A stretch of 64,000 bases of DNA, taken from G965222505 sp965222505. GTDB taxonomy: Bacteria; Bacteroidota; Rhodothermia; Rhodothermales; DATKEJ01. Below the pieces are notes generated by a model that was not told the DNA's origin, did not search any database, and saw nothing but the letters and a program-made list of their open reading frames with translations. The DNA lies in contig OZ244956.1 of assembly GCA_965222505.1 (NCBI GenBank), forward strand, positions 3,162,001-3,226,000, written 5' to 3'. The translations under genes were made by a program, and so were the position numbers. Positions within the stretch are counted from its first letter, which is position 1; every line of letters begins with the position of its first letter. This document shows positions 1-8,663 of this stretch, piece after piece.

Positions 1-27
1 CCTCAGTAGGAACAAGATTTAGTATTT

Positions 28-39
28 ATGTTATAACAT
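28..39. promoter_or_regulatory. Palindromic operator candidate upstream of AbrB/Doc pair
   Basis: A perfect 12-base palindrome, ATGTTATAACAT, lies about 30 bases before the antitoxin start in AT-rich DNA. Antitoxins of the AbrB class usually bind palindromes in their own promoter, so this is a reasonable autoregulatory operator. Binding is inferred from position only. Confidence 0.45.
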
Positions 40-69
40 TTGTAATACAATCATAAATCAATACCTGTT

Positions 70-297
70 ATGGCTGATACGCTAAAAGTACGCAAAGTGG
101 GCAATTCATTAGGACTCATTCTGTCGCAATCTGTGACCGAATTGTTGATGGTGAAGGAAGGGGATCAACTGTATATCACTAAAACCCGGGACGGTATCAA
201 GCTAACACCCTACGATCCAGAGTTTGCCGAGGCTGTTGAAGATGCCCGGCAGTTTATGCGTACCCATAGAAATGCGTTTAAGAAATTGGCCGAATGA
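70..297 (+). CDS. AbrB/SpoVT-family antitoxin (partner of Doc toxin)
   Basis: A 75-residue protein with an N-terminal swapped-hairpin AbrB DNA-binding region (residues 5-45, pattern VRKVGNSLGL then VKEGDQLYI) and a C-terminal charged tail that probably contacts the toxin. The stop overlaps the ATG of the next gene (ATGA at 294-297), as is typical of translationally coupled toxin-antitoxin pairs. The AbrB part should bind the promoter, possibly the palindrome at 28-39, and the tail should neutralise the Fic/Doc toxin. The family assignment is clear from the sequence; the pairing is inferred from overlap and from the frequent AbrB-Doc association. Confidence 0.88.
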   Translation: MADTLKVRKVGNSLGLILSQSVTELLMVKEGDQLYITKTRDGIKLTPYDPEFAEAVEDARQFMRTHRNAFKKLAE

Positions 298-707
298 GAA
301 AATCGATCAAATGGTTGAGTCTTGAGTTGGTCATGACACTGCACGACGAATCCCTGGTGCACTTTGGTGGCTCGGCAGGTGTGCGGGATCAGGGCCTTTT
401 GGAAAGTGCCCTCGGACGTCCGCAAAACCTGTATGCTTATCAGGAAGAATCAACGATCTATGAACTGGCCACAGCCTACTGCGCCGGTATCGTACGCAAT
501 CATCCCTTTGTAGATGGTAACAAACGTGCCGGGTTACTTGCAGCACGGGCATTCTTGTTCTTAAACGGGTACCACTTCAACCCTGATGAACTCGAAACCG
601 TCCAGATGATTGAGGGACTGGCCGGTCGGTTGGTAAGCGAAGAGGCATTGACCAAGTGGTTTGAAGCCAATAGTGCGCCTCGGGATGTCTCTGACTCAGA
701 CGGGTGA
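294..707 (+). CDS. doc: Doc-type Fic-domain toxin
   Basis: A 137-residue Fic-fold protein with the Doc/Fic catalytic signature HPFVDGNKRA at residues 66-75, and an N-terminal segment (SLELVMTLHD, GVRDQGLLESAL) typical of the death-on-curing family. Doc phosphorylates elongation factor Tu, whereas most Fic proteins AMPylate; the Doc-like length and the AbrB partner favour the former. The invariant His and the GNKR motif are intact, so it is probably active. It starts inside the antitoxin stop codon and its 3' end overlaps the likely start of rsmA by about 20 bases, an unusual arrangement for a chromosomal toxin pair beside a housekeeping gene. Confidence 0.9.
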   Translation: MRKSIKWLSLELVMTLHDESLVHFGGSAGVRDQGLLESALGRPQNLYAYQEESTIYELATAYCAGIVRNHPFVDGNKRAGLLAARAFLFLNGYHFNPDELETVQMIEGLAGRLVSEEALTKWFEANSAPRDVSDSDG

Positions 708-1485
708 CCCTGTGATCACGCCACGCAAAAGTCTGGGGCAGAACTTTCTGCGAGACCCCAACACGATCCGGAAGATCGTAGCAGCCGCTGGTGCACCGGC
801 AGGCGCATCGGTGGTTGAAATCGGCCCCGGCCTGGGGGCACTCACGGGGCCTTTGTTGGCCCGCTATCCGGATCTGATTGCCCTCGAAGTAGACGAGCGG
901 GCGGTTGCGCATCTGAAGACGGCCCTCCCTGATCTCGATGTACGCCACGCCGATGTGCTGGAAACAGACTGGGCGGCCCTTGCAGCTGAAAAAGCCGGAC
1001 CGCTGTACGTGGTGGGCAACCTGCCGTATTACATCACCAGTCAGATCCTGTTCGGGCTGCTGGACGGGCATGTCCATATCCGGCGGGCGGTTGTCATGAT
1101 GCAACGCGAAGTGGCGGAGCGACTGGTGGCTGTACCCCGGACCAAAGCCTACGGCATCCTGAGCGTGATGACGCAACTGTTCGCCGAACCTCAACTGCTG
1201 TTTCGGGTGTCTCGCCATGTTTTCTATCCCAAGCCCGATGTGAACAGTGCCGTTGTTGGACTCACGCTCAAACCGCATCTCGACTTGCCCGATGGGTTGG
1301 ATGTAGAAACCCTGCGTCGGCTGGTGCGGATGGCGTTTAACCAGCGGCGTAAAACCTTGCGCAACAGCCTCCGGCGATGGACCATCGAAACCGGACATTC
1401 GGTGCCCGACTCCTGGGCTGGATGCCGTGCCGAAGAACTGACGCCGCCAGCATTCATTGCACTGGCTGAATCCATGACCGGGTGA
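685..1485 (+). CDS. rsmA: 16S rRNA dimethyladenosine transferase RsmA/KsgA
   Basis: Dimethylates the two adjacent adenosines in the 3' terminal helix of 16S rRNA, using SAM, during small-subunit maturation. Visible features are the N-terminal KSLGQNFL signature, SAM motif I EIGPGLG near residue 45, catalytic motif IV NLPYY at about 112-116, and the FYPKPDVNSAV segment. The C-terminal helical domain is present; the length of 266 aa fits the family. The ATG at 685 is chosen; a GTG at 712 would give a protein beginning MITPRKSLG and is a real alternative because it avoids overlapping the doc gene. No clear ribosome-binding site distinguishes them. Confidence 0.93.
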   Translation: MSLTQTGDPVITPRKSLGQNFLRDPNTIRKIVAAAGAPAGASVVEIGPGLGALTGPLLARYPDLIALEVDERAVAHLKTALPDLDVRHADVLETDWAALAAEKAGPLYVVGNLPYYITSQILFGLLDGHVHIRRAVVMMQREVAERLVAVPRTKAYGILSVMTQLFAEPQLLFRVSRHVFYPKPDVNSAVVGLTLKPHLDLPDGLDVETLRRLVRMAFNQRRKTLRNSLRRWTIETGHSVPDSWAGCRAEELTPPAFIALAESMTG

Positions 1486-1590
1486 AACCGACCTTGCCGT
1501 TTGAGAGTTAAGGCGACCGGGGCTTAGATTATAGTTGTTCCCCCTACGCCTTTCTTGAAGATCCACCCCGCAACCCCCGGTCGCAGTGTC

Positions 1591-3018
1591 ATGAATCTGC
1601 CTCTCAAAGAGGACCTCGACAGTCGTTCACATCTTACTGAAGTTGATGCCGATCTGGTTGAGGACATTAGTACCCTCATAGAGGATGGAGAACAAGGCTC
1701 CATTTTGAACATTGTGGCCGATCTCTATCCGGCCGACCTCGCCCTGTTGCTTACGCACCTGGCCTTTGATGATGCCTCTCAGCTATTTCGCTGGCTCCCC
1801 GAAGAGCAGGCCGGCGATGTGCTGCCCGAACTGGATGATGAGTATCGTGCTGACCTCCTCGAAGTGCTCTCCACGGCCCGTATCTCGGCCCTGATCGATG
1901 AACTCGACACCGACGATGCCGCCGACGTTCTGGCCGATTTGCCCGATGCCGTCGTTCAGGACGTATTGCCCCAACTTGAAGATGAGCAGGATCTTCGGGG
2001 ATTGCTCAAATACGACGAGGAGACGGCCGGCGGGATCATGGAGACGGATTTCGTAGCCGTCCGGGAACACATGACGGTGAAGCAGGCCACGGAAGAAATC
2101 CGCCGCAATGCCGAGGAAGTCGATCCCATTTATTCGGTTTATGCCATCGGGGATGAGGGACAACTGGTGGGATTGGTGCCGCTCAAACGGCTATTGCTTG
2201 CCGCACCCACGGCACGGGTTCGTGAAGTGATGAAGACGGATATTGTCTCCGTCAAGCCGGATGTGGACCAGGAGGAAGTCGCACTGGTTATGGAACGGTA
2301 CGACTTTGTGGCTCTCCCGGTTGTAGACCATAAGAACCGTTTGGTCGGTCGGATTACCATCGATGACATCGTCGATGTGATCCGGGAAGAAGCCGAAGAG
2401 GACATGCAGCGCATGAGCGGGACCTCGGACGAGGAACTCACCTTTTCGGTGTTCAAGATCAGTCAGGCCCGGCTGGTGTGGTTGTTTATCGGCCTCGTCG
2501 GGGCGTTGCTCTCCGGGTTGGTGATCAAAAATTTTGAGGCGGTCCTGGAAGAGGTGGTCGTGCTGGCGATGTTCATCCCCGTCGTGATGGCTATGGCTGG
2601 CAACGCCGGTATTCAAAGCTCATCGATTGCGGTACAGGGGCTGGCCTCTGGTGAACTCTGGACCACGGATTTGCTGTCCCGCATCGGCAAGGAACTGCTG
2701 GTCTCGTTGCTTAACGGCTTGGTTTTGGCGGTTACCCTGGGGGTGCTGGTGCTGGTGCTGGAGGAGGCCCTTCAAATGTTCGGTACGGAGCTGGCCGGTG
2801 CAAATGCAATCCCGATGGCCCTCACAGCCGCCATCTCGCTGCTGATCGTGATTGTATTGTCTACGACCATCGGGGCTACGGTGCCCTTGTTGCTGGACCG
2901 GTTCAAGATTGACCCCGCCATTGCGACCGGCCCCTTCATCACCACCAGCAACGACATTCTGGGCCTCATCGTGTATTTCCTGGTGGCCGCGTGGATGTTT
3001 CCAGGGTTGTCGATCTAA
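1591..3018 (+). CDS. mgtE: Magnesium transporter MgtE
   Basis: A Mg2+ channel/transporter of the inner membrane. The 475-residue protein has the classic order: an acidic N-terminal superhelical domain (about 1-130, rich in LPEEQAGDVLPEL and DDAADVLADLP repeats), two CBS domains (about 135-260, with EETAGGIM and VGRITIDDIVDVI), a connecting helix, and five transmembrane helices (about 285-475). The Mg-sensing cytoplasmic domain gates the pore. The ATG at 1591 is chosen; an upstream in-frame TTG at 1555 would add 12 unconserved residues. The gene is followed closely by a convergent gene at 3034. Confidence 0.94.
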   Translation: MNLPLKEDLDSRSHLTEVDADLVEDISTLIEDGEQGSILNIVADLYPADLALLLTHLAFDDASQLFRWLPEEQAGDVLPELDDEYRADLLEVLSTARISALIDELDTDDAADVLADLPDAVVQDVLPQLEDEQDLRGLLKYDEETAGGIMETDFVAVREHMTVKQATEEIRRNAEEVDPIYSVYAIGDEGQLVGLVPLKRLLLAAPTARVREVMKTDIVSVKPDVDQEEVALVMERYDFVALPVVDHKNRLVGRITIDDIVDVIREEAEEDMQRMSGTSDEELTFSVFKISQARLVWLFIGLVGALLSGLVIKNFEAVLEEVVVLAMFIPVVMAMAGNAGIQSSSIAVQGLASGELWTTDLLSRIGKELLVSLLNGLVLAVTLGVLVLVLEEALQMFGTELAGANAIPMALTAAISLLIVIVLSTTIGATVPLLLDRFKIDPAIATGPFITTSNDILGLIVYFLVAAWMFPGLSI

Positions 3019-3033
3019 GCCAGGTTACCGTCC

Positions 3034-3477
3034 TTACTGGAGCGTGCCGAGGGTTTCCCAGAGTTCGTTCACCCGTTTGCCGTTTACGCCCCAATCACTA
3101 TAGCCGGTACGGCTGGCGCTGCGTACGTGTATGACACTCCCGGCTTCATGGGGCCGGATGGCAAGCGTCACATCATCCTTGAAGACGAAAACCTCAAACA
3201 CAGCATTTATCGTCTGCTGATCGACATGGACCTGTACGTCAACGGCCCGCATTTTGTGTAACGCGGTTTCTGCCGTTTCCAACAGGTCGTCTGGTTTCTG
3301 GTTAATATGTTTGGAGGCCCGTACGCAATTTGGGCTTTCCGGACACGGAGGTAGTGGGTTCTCAGCACCCGTGGTGTTGGGGGGCGAAACCGATCCCTTA
3401 CGCGCATCCGATTGACTAAACCAGAAGAGTGCCCCCACAATGAGGATTAGCAGGATCAAGGACTTTTTTCGAATCAT
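3034..3477 (-). CDS. DUF1499 family membrane-anchored protein
   Basis: A 147-residue protein with one N-terminal hydrophobic helix (residues 5-18) followed by a DUF1499 domain, recognised by the CPESPNCVRAS segment at about 43-53 and the tail WGVNGKRVNELWETL. Members are widespread and uncharacterised; the anchor suggests that the domain faces the periplasm. The ATG at 3477 was preferred to an upstream start at 3591, which would add non-conserved residues across the promoter and into the neighbouring gene. It is transcribed divergently from the VKOR-DsbA gene, and a good Bacteroidota promoter match lies 37 bases upstream. Confidence 0.8.
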   Translation of the reverse strand: MIRKKSLILLILIVGALFWFSQSDARKGSVSPPNTTGAENPLPPCPESPNCVRASKHINQKPDDLLETAETALHKMRAVDVQVHVDQQTINAVFEVFVFKDDVTLAIRPHEAGSVIHVRSASRTGYSDWGVNGKRVNELWETLGTLQ

Positions 3478-3513
3478 TGGAAAATCGGGTAGATGCAAAC
3501 ATGTGACAATCCT

Positions 3514-3544
3514 TAAACTTATATTCCCACACCAAAAATGCAAA
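3514..3544 (-). promoter_or_regulatory. Bacteroidota-type promoter for the DUF1499 gene
   Basis: On the minus strand TTTG (3544-3541) is followed after exactly 19 bases by TAAGTTTA (3521-3514). This matches the Bacteroidota housekeeping consensus TTTG-N19-TAnnTTTG with one mismatch and would start transcription about 30 bases before the ATG at 3477. Confidence 0.55.
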
Positions 3545-3574
3545 CCCTGAATCGTGCATGTGTCCCCCGGATCT

Positions 3575-4795
3575 ATGAAGAATACGTCCACTCAGGCCTC
3601 TGCTCACCCCAACGGGGTCCGGCTTAACCGGCTCATTTTTTTATTTGCCTTGCTGGGTGTATTGGTGGTGGTCCACCTGTGGATTCAAACGGGGCGTGGA
3701 TTTGACCGCGGCTGTTTTGGATTCAACGATCCGGCCGATGTGGATACGGTCGGCTGCACCGCTGTCGTTCAAAGCGATGCCGGGACCCTGTTCGGCATCT
3801 CCAACGCCGTGTGGGGTCTATTATTTTTTGCGTCTATCGCCGCTTTGAGCCTCGCTCAACTCTGGACCAAAGGGGACCAAACCCGGACCCTGCATCGGCT
3901 GAGTACAGCGATGGTCACGGCCGGTTTTGTCTATGCCTTGTATTTATTTTTATATCAGGTTTTTGCATTGGGACAATTTTGCAAATTGTGTCTGATATCC
4001 GGTACGGTGACGCTCATTTTGTTTATCCTGCACCTGCTGGCGTTTCGGCAAAAGGTTTGGCCACAGGAGGGGCCCGTCCGCAATAAGGAACACGGTCGCT
4101 TTGGCCTTGCCCTGACCGCCTGCCTCGCCCTCATCGCAGCCGATTTTACCTATTTCAACCGGCTGGCCCCCGCTGCACCTGCCGAGGCCCAGGAGGCTGT
4201 TGCCCCGGTGCCGCCTCCTGCTGCTGTTGATGCACCCGAAGAAGACCTGGTGTGTACCTACCTTGAGCGCGATCTGGCCCCCATCGCCGATGTTGGCGTA
4301 TTTACCGATGCCTTACCCTTTAAGGGACATGCCGAAGCACCGCTGCGCGTCGTTGAATTTTTTGATCCGAACTGTCCGCACTGCAAAACCCTGCACGAGT
4401 ACCTGCAATCGTTCAGCACAGCGTACGATTCCACCGCACGCTTTTATTACCAACCGTTCCCGATCTGGCCCTATTCTGTACCTCAGGTGGAGGCTCTGTA
4501 TCTGGCCGCCGATGAAGGCAAATTTTTTGAGATGCTGGACCTTCAGTTTGCCAACCAGCAACCGGGCCAGGGGTTAAGCATTGATGCCCTGGTTGCGTTA
4601 AGCAGGCAGTTGGATATGGATGCCGAAGCCTTCCGGCAAGGGTTGCAACAGGGTACCCAGCGGGGGCGGATCCAGGAAGAACACTTCAAAATTCGTGAAC
4701 TCGGCTTTACCGGTGTACCCCGGCTCACCGTAGAAGGCCGGTTCATCAAGCCCAGTACCCTGAAAGCCTGCCTCGAATCTCCCTTGCCCTCTTGA
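3575..4795 (+). CDS. VKOR-DsbA fusion, periplasmic disulfide-bond formation
   Basis: A 406-residue fusion of an integral-membrane vitamin K epoxide reductase homologue (about residues 15-165, four to five helices) with a C-terminal thioredoxin-like DsbA domain (about 225-406). VKOR active-site features are the loop cysteines in RGCFGF and TVGCTAV and the membrane CKLC pair at 136-139. The thioredoxin domain carries CPHC at 267-270 inside EFFDPNCPHC. The protein should pass electrons from secreted proteins through CPHC to VKOR and the quinone pool, replacing separate DsbA and DsbB. The ATG at 3575 places the first helix correctly. A secretory organism with many cysteine-bearing exported proteins would need this enzyme. 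Confidence 0.88.
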   Translation: MKNTSTQASAHPNGVRLNRLIFLFALLGVLVVVHLWIQTGRGFDRGCFGFNDPADVDTVGCTAVVQSDAGTLFGISNAVWGLLFFASIAALSLAQLWTKGDQTRTLHRLSTAMVTAGFVYALYLFLYQVFALGQFCKLCLISGTVTLILFILHLLAFRQKVWPQEGPVRNKEHGRFGLALTACLALIAADFTYFNRLAPAAPAEAQEAVAPVPPPAAVDAPEEDLVCTYLERDLAPIADVGVFTDALPFKGHAEAPLRVVEFFDPNCPHCKTLHEYLQSFSTAYDSTARFYYQPFPIWPYSVPQVEALYLAADEGKFFEMLDLQFANQQPGQGLSIDALVALSRQLDMDAEAFRQGLQQGTQRGRIQEEHFKIRELGFTGVPRLTVEGRFIKPSTLKACLESPLPS

Positions 4796-4820
4796 ATCCA
4801 CCATCTATTCCGATACCTTT

Positions 4821-7394
4821 ATGTTGTTTCGTCTGCTTTCGCTTGGTTTACTGTTGTGTGTGTGGCTAACGGCTCCATCCATGAGCCAGCCGCTTCCGCT
4901 CACGGTGCCGTTCGAGGTTCCGGGGGTTACCTATGATGCCGCCATTCCGACCCCGGATGCCGTTATGGGGCACCGCATCGGGAGCCGCCATACCCGGCCG
5001 GAACAGATCGTGGATTATTTTGAAGCCGTTTCTGCCGCCAGTGATCGTGTGGTGATGGGTCAGTATGCCACGACCTATGAGGGGCGCCCGGTGATCTATG
5101 CCATCGTTACCTCGCCGTCCAACCATGCCCGGCTCGATGACCTCCGCACGCAAAACCTGCGGCTCTCGGATGATCCGGCAAACGTCTCCGATGCTGATTT
5201 GGCCGCGATGCCTGCCGTTGTGCACATGCACTATACCGTCCATGGCAACGAATCCAGCGGCTCCGAAGCCGCCCTGTTGTTTTTGTACCACCTCGCTGCC
5301 GGAAGCGGCGAACCGGTGCAGTCGGTATTGGATAGTGTAGTGGTGATCCTCGACCCGGTGATTAACCCCGACGGGCGGGATCGGTTTGTGGATTGGGCGA
5401 ACGGTAACCGGGGTGGTGTGGCCACCCGCGATGGGCAAGACCGCGAGCACAACGAACCCTGGCCAGGGGGGCGTACCAACCATTATTGGTTCGACCTGAA
5501 CCGGGACTGGATGCCGATGCAACATCCAGAGTCGATGGGTCGGTTGAACCTGTTCCATATGTGGCGGCCCCAGTTGTTGGTCGATGTGCATGAGATGGGG
5601 GGCAATGCGACCTACTTTTTCCAGCCCGGTATTCCAAGCCGGAACAACCCCAACACCCCACAACAAGCCTACGTTCTGACAAAGGAACTGGCCACCTACC
5701 ATGCCCAGGCCCTGGATCGCCTTGGCTCGTTCTATTACTCCGAAGAGGATTTCGATGATTTCTATTATGGCAAAGGCTCGACGTACCCCGATGTGAATGG
5801 GGCCGTGGGGATTCTCTTCGAGCAGGCCTCGTCCCGTGCCCTCCTGCGTGAGACCAACAACGGCGTCCTGACGTTCGGCTTTACGGTACGCAATCAACTG
5901 GCGACGTCGTTGTCTACCGTGAAAGGGGCAGTAGCCATGCGGACCAAGTTTTTACGCCACCAACGTGATTTCTATCGGGAGGCTGAGGCGGTATCAGCAG
6001 CAAATCCGGTCAAGGCCTACCTGGTCGGGTTGGACGGCGACCGCACCCGTGCCCAGGCCCTGGCACAGCTTTTACACCGGCACCGCATTCGGGTCTATGA
6101 TCTCGCAAGTTCAGTCGATGCCGGGCGTACACGGTTTGAGGCTGGTGATGCGTACATCATCCCGACAAACCAGCCGCAGACGCGTCTTTTGAAAGCCATG
6201 ATGGAACGGGTTACGACGTTCCAGGACTCCCTTTTTTACGATGTCTCGGCCTGGACGATGCCGCTGGCCTTCGGGGTCACGCATGCTGAACTCCGCCGTG
6301 ATCCTGCCGCTTTGCTGGGGGATGAATGGACCGATCCGGTGATGGACGGCGGCGTGCGGCTCGGTGGCGAAGCGCCCTATGCCTACCTGATGGAGTGGGG
6401 TCGGTATTATGCGCCGCGTGCACTGTACCGTTTGCAAGCTGCAGGCATTCGGGTACGGGTTGCCATGAAACCCTTTGCCTCCGAAGTGGGGGGCCAGATA
6501 CACGAATTTTCGGCAGGCACGATCGTCATTCCTGTCACCCAGCGGGATGCGGATGCAACCGTCACACCCGCTGAGGTGCATGCGCTGGTCGAACAGATGG
6601 TGGCCCAGGACCATGTGCGGGTCCATGCCGTGTCTACCGGCTTGACACCGCGTGGAGGAGACCTGGGTAGCCCGTCGACGCGGATGCTGGACATGCCCCG
6701 CGTAGCGATTCTGGCCGGAGCTGGTACTTCATCCTACCGCGTCGGCGAAATGTATCACCTGCTGACGGAGCGGATGCGAATGCCGGTCTCACTCCTCAAT
6801 TCCGACCGGTTGGCCAACGCCGATCTGAGCCGGTACAATACGTTCATTGTCGGGCACGGTTTTTACAACAGCCTGGACCATCGGGCTGTGGATGCACTCA
6901 AACAATGGATGCAGGGCGGCGGAACGCTTATTGCGCTGGAAGCCGGCGCTCGGTGGGCTGTACAACAGGAGCTGGTCCCGGAAACCTTTAAGGATCTGGA
7001 TGCGGATACCGTACGCATTCCGTACGGCGACGTCCCGGCCACACAGGGGGCCCAGCAGATCGGCGGGTCCATTTTTGAGGTGGAACTCGATACGACGCAC
7101 CCCTTAGCCTTCGGATACGGCACACGCACGCCGGTTTTTCGCGCCCATGAAATCATGCTGGAGCCTTCCGAGGAAGCCGGTGCAAACGTGGGGCAGTACA
7201 CAGACGCGCCCTTGCTGAGCGGGTATATTTCCAATGAACAGCTTGAGCGTCTTCGGGGTACGGCTGCCCTCATTGCACGCCGCATGGGGCGCGGTCGGGC
7301 TGTGCTGTTTATGGACAACCCGAACTTCCGGGCGTTCTGGTACGGCACCAACGGCCTGTTTATGAATGCCATCTTCCTGGGCCGCGCTTTTTGA
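4821..7394 (+). CDS. Secreted M14-family zinc carboxypeptidase
   Basis: An 857-residue exported peptidase. A signal peptide spans residues 1-23 and ends at the SMSQ region. The M14 catalytic domain (about 45-380) shows the zinc motif HGNESSGSE, the PVINPDGRDRF substrate-binding segment and the later zinc histidine in VDVHEMGG. The second half, with VAILAGAGTSSY and TFIVGHGFYNSL followed by ALKQWMQGGGTLIALE, resembles the class I glutamine-amidotransferase-like domain often fused to these peptidases. No T9SS tail is present. It lies 25 bases after the VKOR-DsbA gene, suggesting co-transcription. A TTG-N19-TACCTTTA match overlaps the start codon, but that spacing would give an RNA starting after the ATG, so it was not called as a promoter. 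Confidence 0.87.
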   Translation: MLFRLLSLGLLLCVWLTAPSMSQPLPLTVPFEVPGVTYDAAIPTPDAVMGHRIGSRHTRPEQIVDYFEAVSAASDRVVMGQYATTYEGRPVIYAIVTSPSNHARLDDLRTQNLRLSDDPANVSDADLAAMPAVVHMHYTVHGNESSGSEAALLFLYHLAAGSGEPVQSVLDSVVVILDPVINPDGRDRFVDWANGNRGGVATRDGQDREHNEPWPGGRTNHYWFDLNRDWMPMQHPESMGRLNLFHMWRPQLLVDVHEMGGNATYFFQPGIPSRNNPNTPQQAYVLTKELATYHAQALDRLGSFYYSEEDFDDFYYGKGSTYPDVNGAVGILFEQASSRALLRETNNGVLTFGFTVRNQLATSLSTVKGAVAMRTKFLRHQRDFYREAEAVSAANPVKAYLVGLDGDRTRAQALAQLLHRHRIRVYDLASSVDAGRTRFEAGDAYIIPTNQPQTRLLKAMMERVTTFQDSLFYDVSAWTMPLAFGVTHAELRRDPAALLGDEWTDPVMDGGVRLGGEAPYAYLMEWGRYYAPRALYRLQAAGIRVRVAMKPFASEVGGQIHEFSAGTIVIPVTQRDADATVTPAEVHALVEQMVAQDHVRVHAVSTGLTPRGGDLGSPSTRMLDMPRVAILAGAGTSSYRVGEMYHLLTERMRMPVSLLNSDRLANADLSRYNTFIVGHGFYNSLDHRAVDALKQWMQGGGTLIALEAGARWAVQQELVPETFKDLDADTVRIPYGDVPATQGAQQIGGSIFEVELDTTHPLAFGYGTRTPVFRAHEIMLEPSEEAGANVGQYTDAPLLSGYISNEQLERLRGTAALIARRMGRGRAVLFMDNPNFRAFWYGTNGLFMNAIFLGRAF

Positions 7395-7413
7395 GTACAT
7401 TACACAAACAGCT

Positions 7414-7758
7414 ATGTCTGACAAAACCCTTTTTCAACGCATCGCCGACGGCGAGATACCGGGCGATTTTGTGTACCAGGACGACCAGTGTTTTGCGATT
7501 CGGGACATCAACCCTGTTGCCCCGACGCATATTCTGGTGATCCCCCGTAAGCCCATTCCCAGCATTGATGACCTGGAAGCCGAAGATGCTTCGTTGGTGG
7601 GGCACCTGTTTGTTGTCGCCAAACAGATCGCCGCAGAGGAAGGTTTGCAGGATGGGTACCGGCTGGTGTTCAACTGTGGCACCCACGGCCAACAGACTGT
7701 GCGGCACATTCACCTTCATGTGATAGGTGGGCGGCAAATGAAATGGCCGCCGGGTTAA
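7414..7758 (+). CDS. HIT-family (HINT-like) nucleotide-binding protein
   Basis: A 114-residue histidine-triad protein. The triad HIHLHVIGG lies at residues 98-106, followed by the RQMKWPPG ending typical of the HINT/PKCI branch. Family members hydrolyse adenosine phosphoramidates and related AMP conjugates. The N-terminal IADGEIPGDFVYQDD segment is also characteristic. The ATG at 7414 gives the usual family length; an upstream in-frame ATG at 7366 lies inside the M14 gene. The short gap after the M14 gene suggests the same transcript. Confidence 0.93.
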   Translation: MSDKTLFQRIADGEIPGDFVYQDDQCFAIRDINPVAPTHILVIPRKPIPSIDDLEAEDASLVGHLFVVAKQIAAEEGLQDGYRLVFNCGTHGQQTVRHIHLHVIGGRQMKWPPG

Positions 7759-7811
7759 ACCAACACACAGGTCTGGATTGAACGTCTCACGCTGATCCCA
7801 ATTTCCCTGCC

Positions 7812-8567
7812 ATGTACATAACTTATCGTACCCTGTATCTTCTCTCAGGTGTAATTTTTTCTGCATCTCTGTTTGGATGCGTCTCCCCGGACCCCCAAGC
7901 GATTATTGATGAAGCCATCGCCGTGCACGGGGGAGACCTGTACCGGACGGCCACGGTGGATTTCGATTTCCGGGATCGGCACTTTCGGGCCGAACGTGAC
8001 CGCTGGCGGTTTACCTTCACCCGCACGATGACGGATTCCCTCGGTCTCGTCAAGGATGTCCTGACCCATAAGGAGTTGTATCGGTCAAGGGAGGGCAAGC
8101 GGGTATTGATCACGCGGGAGAAGGCCCTTGGCATCGAAACCGGCATCAACGGGCCGATTTACTTCGCCCTGCTGCCCTATGGCCTGAACGGACCAGCGGT
8201 GCACAAAAAATACCTGGGCAACGTGACGTTCCGGGGCGAGCCGTACCACAAGATAGAGGTAACCTTCGAGCAGCAAGGCGGGGGGCGAGACTGGGAAGAT
8301 CGGTTTATCTACTGGATTCACCAGGACCAGCACACGATGGATTATCTCGCCTATCGGTTTCACGTCAACGACGGCGGCACCCGATTCCGGGAGGCGTATA
8401 ACGTGCGGACCATCAACGGCATTCGCTTCGCCGATTATCACAATTTCACCCACCCTAATCCCAGCATTGACATTGCCACTTTCGACCAACTGTTCGAAGC
8501 TGGCACCCTGGAAAAGATATCTGACATTGACTTAAAGAACATCACGGTGGAATTTCCGGCGCGGTGA
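7812..8567 (+). CDS. Predicted lipoprotein, DUF6503-like
   Basis: A 251-residue protein with a lipoprotein signal: a hydrophobic stretch to residue 20 and a lipobox ending LFGC at residues 20-23. The mature part (AIAVHGG near the start, then alternating beta-strand-like segments such as DFDFRDRHFRAERDRW and a GEPYHKIEVTF segment) resembles the DUF6503 lipoproteins common in marine Bacteroidota, which have a LolA/LppX-like look but no known function. It stands 53 bases after the HIT gene and could be in its operon. The function is unknown. Confidence 0.7.
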   Translation: MYITYRTLYLLSGVIFSASLFGCVSPDPQAIIDEAIAVHGGDLYRTATVDFDFRDRHFRAERDRWRFTFTRTMTDSLGLVKDVLTHKELYRSREGKRVLITREKALGIETGINGPIYFALLPYGLNGPAVHKKYLGNVTFRGEPYHKIEVTFEQQGGGRDWEDRFIYWIHQDQHTMDYLAYRFHVNDGGTRFREAYNVRTINGIRFADYHNFTHPNPSIDIATFDQLFEAGTLEKISDIDLKNITVEFPAR

Positions 8568-8663
8568 TCCTCGTTTGAAATTCTGCTCTCGGGTTGGCCC
8601 TTTGTGACCGGGTTTTGCGAGAAGGATGTAAACAACGACGCTCTTCAGCAACGCCACAATGTC

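Noticed and set aside
577..1566. Long open frame on the minus strand across rsmA
   Set aside because: It is a shadow of rsmA and the start of mgtE; no recognisable protein pattern and no promoter.
4792..4821. TTG-N19-TACCTTTA promoter-like sequence before the M14 gene
   Set aside because: The -7 element overlaps the start codon, so the RNA would start after the ATG; the gene probably uses the upstream promoter of the VKOR-DsbA gene.
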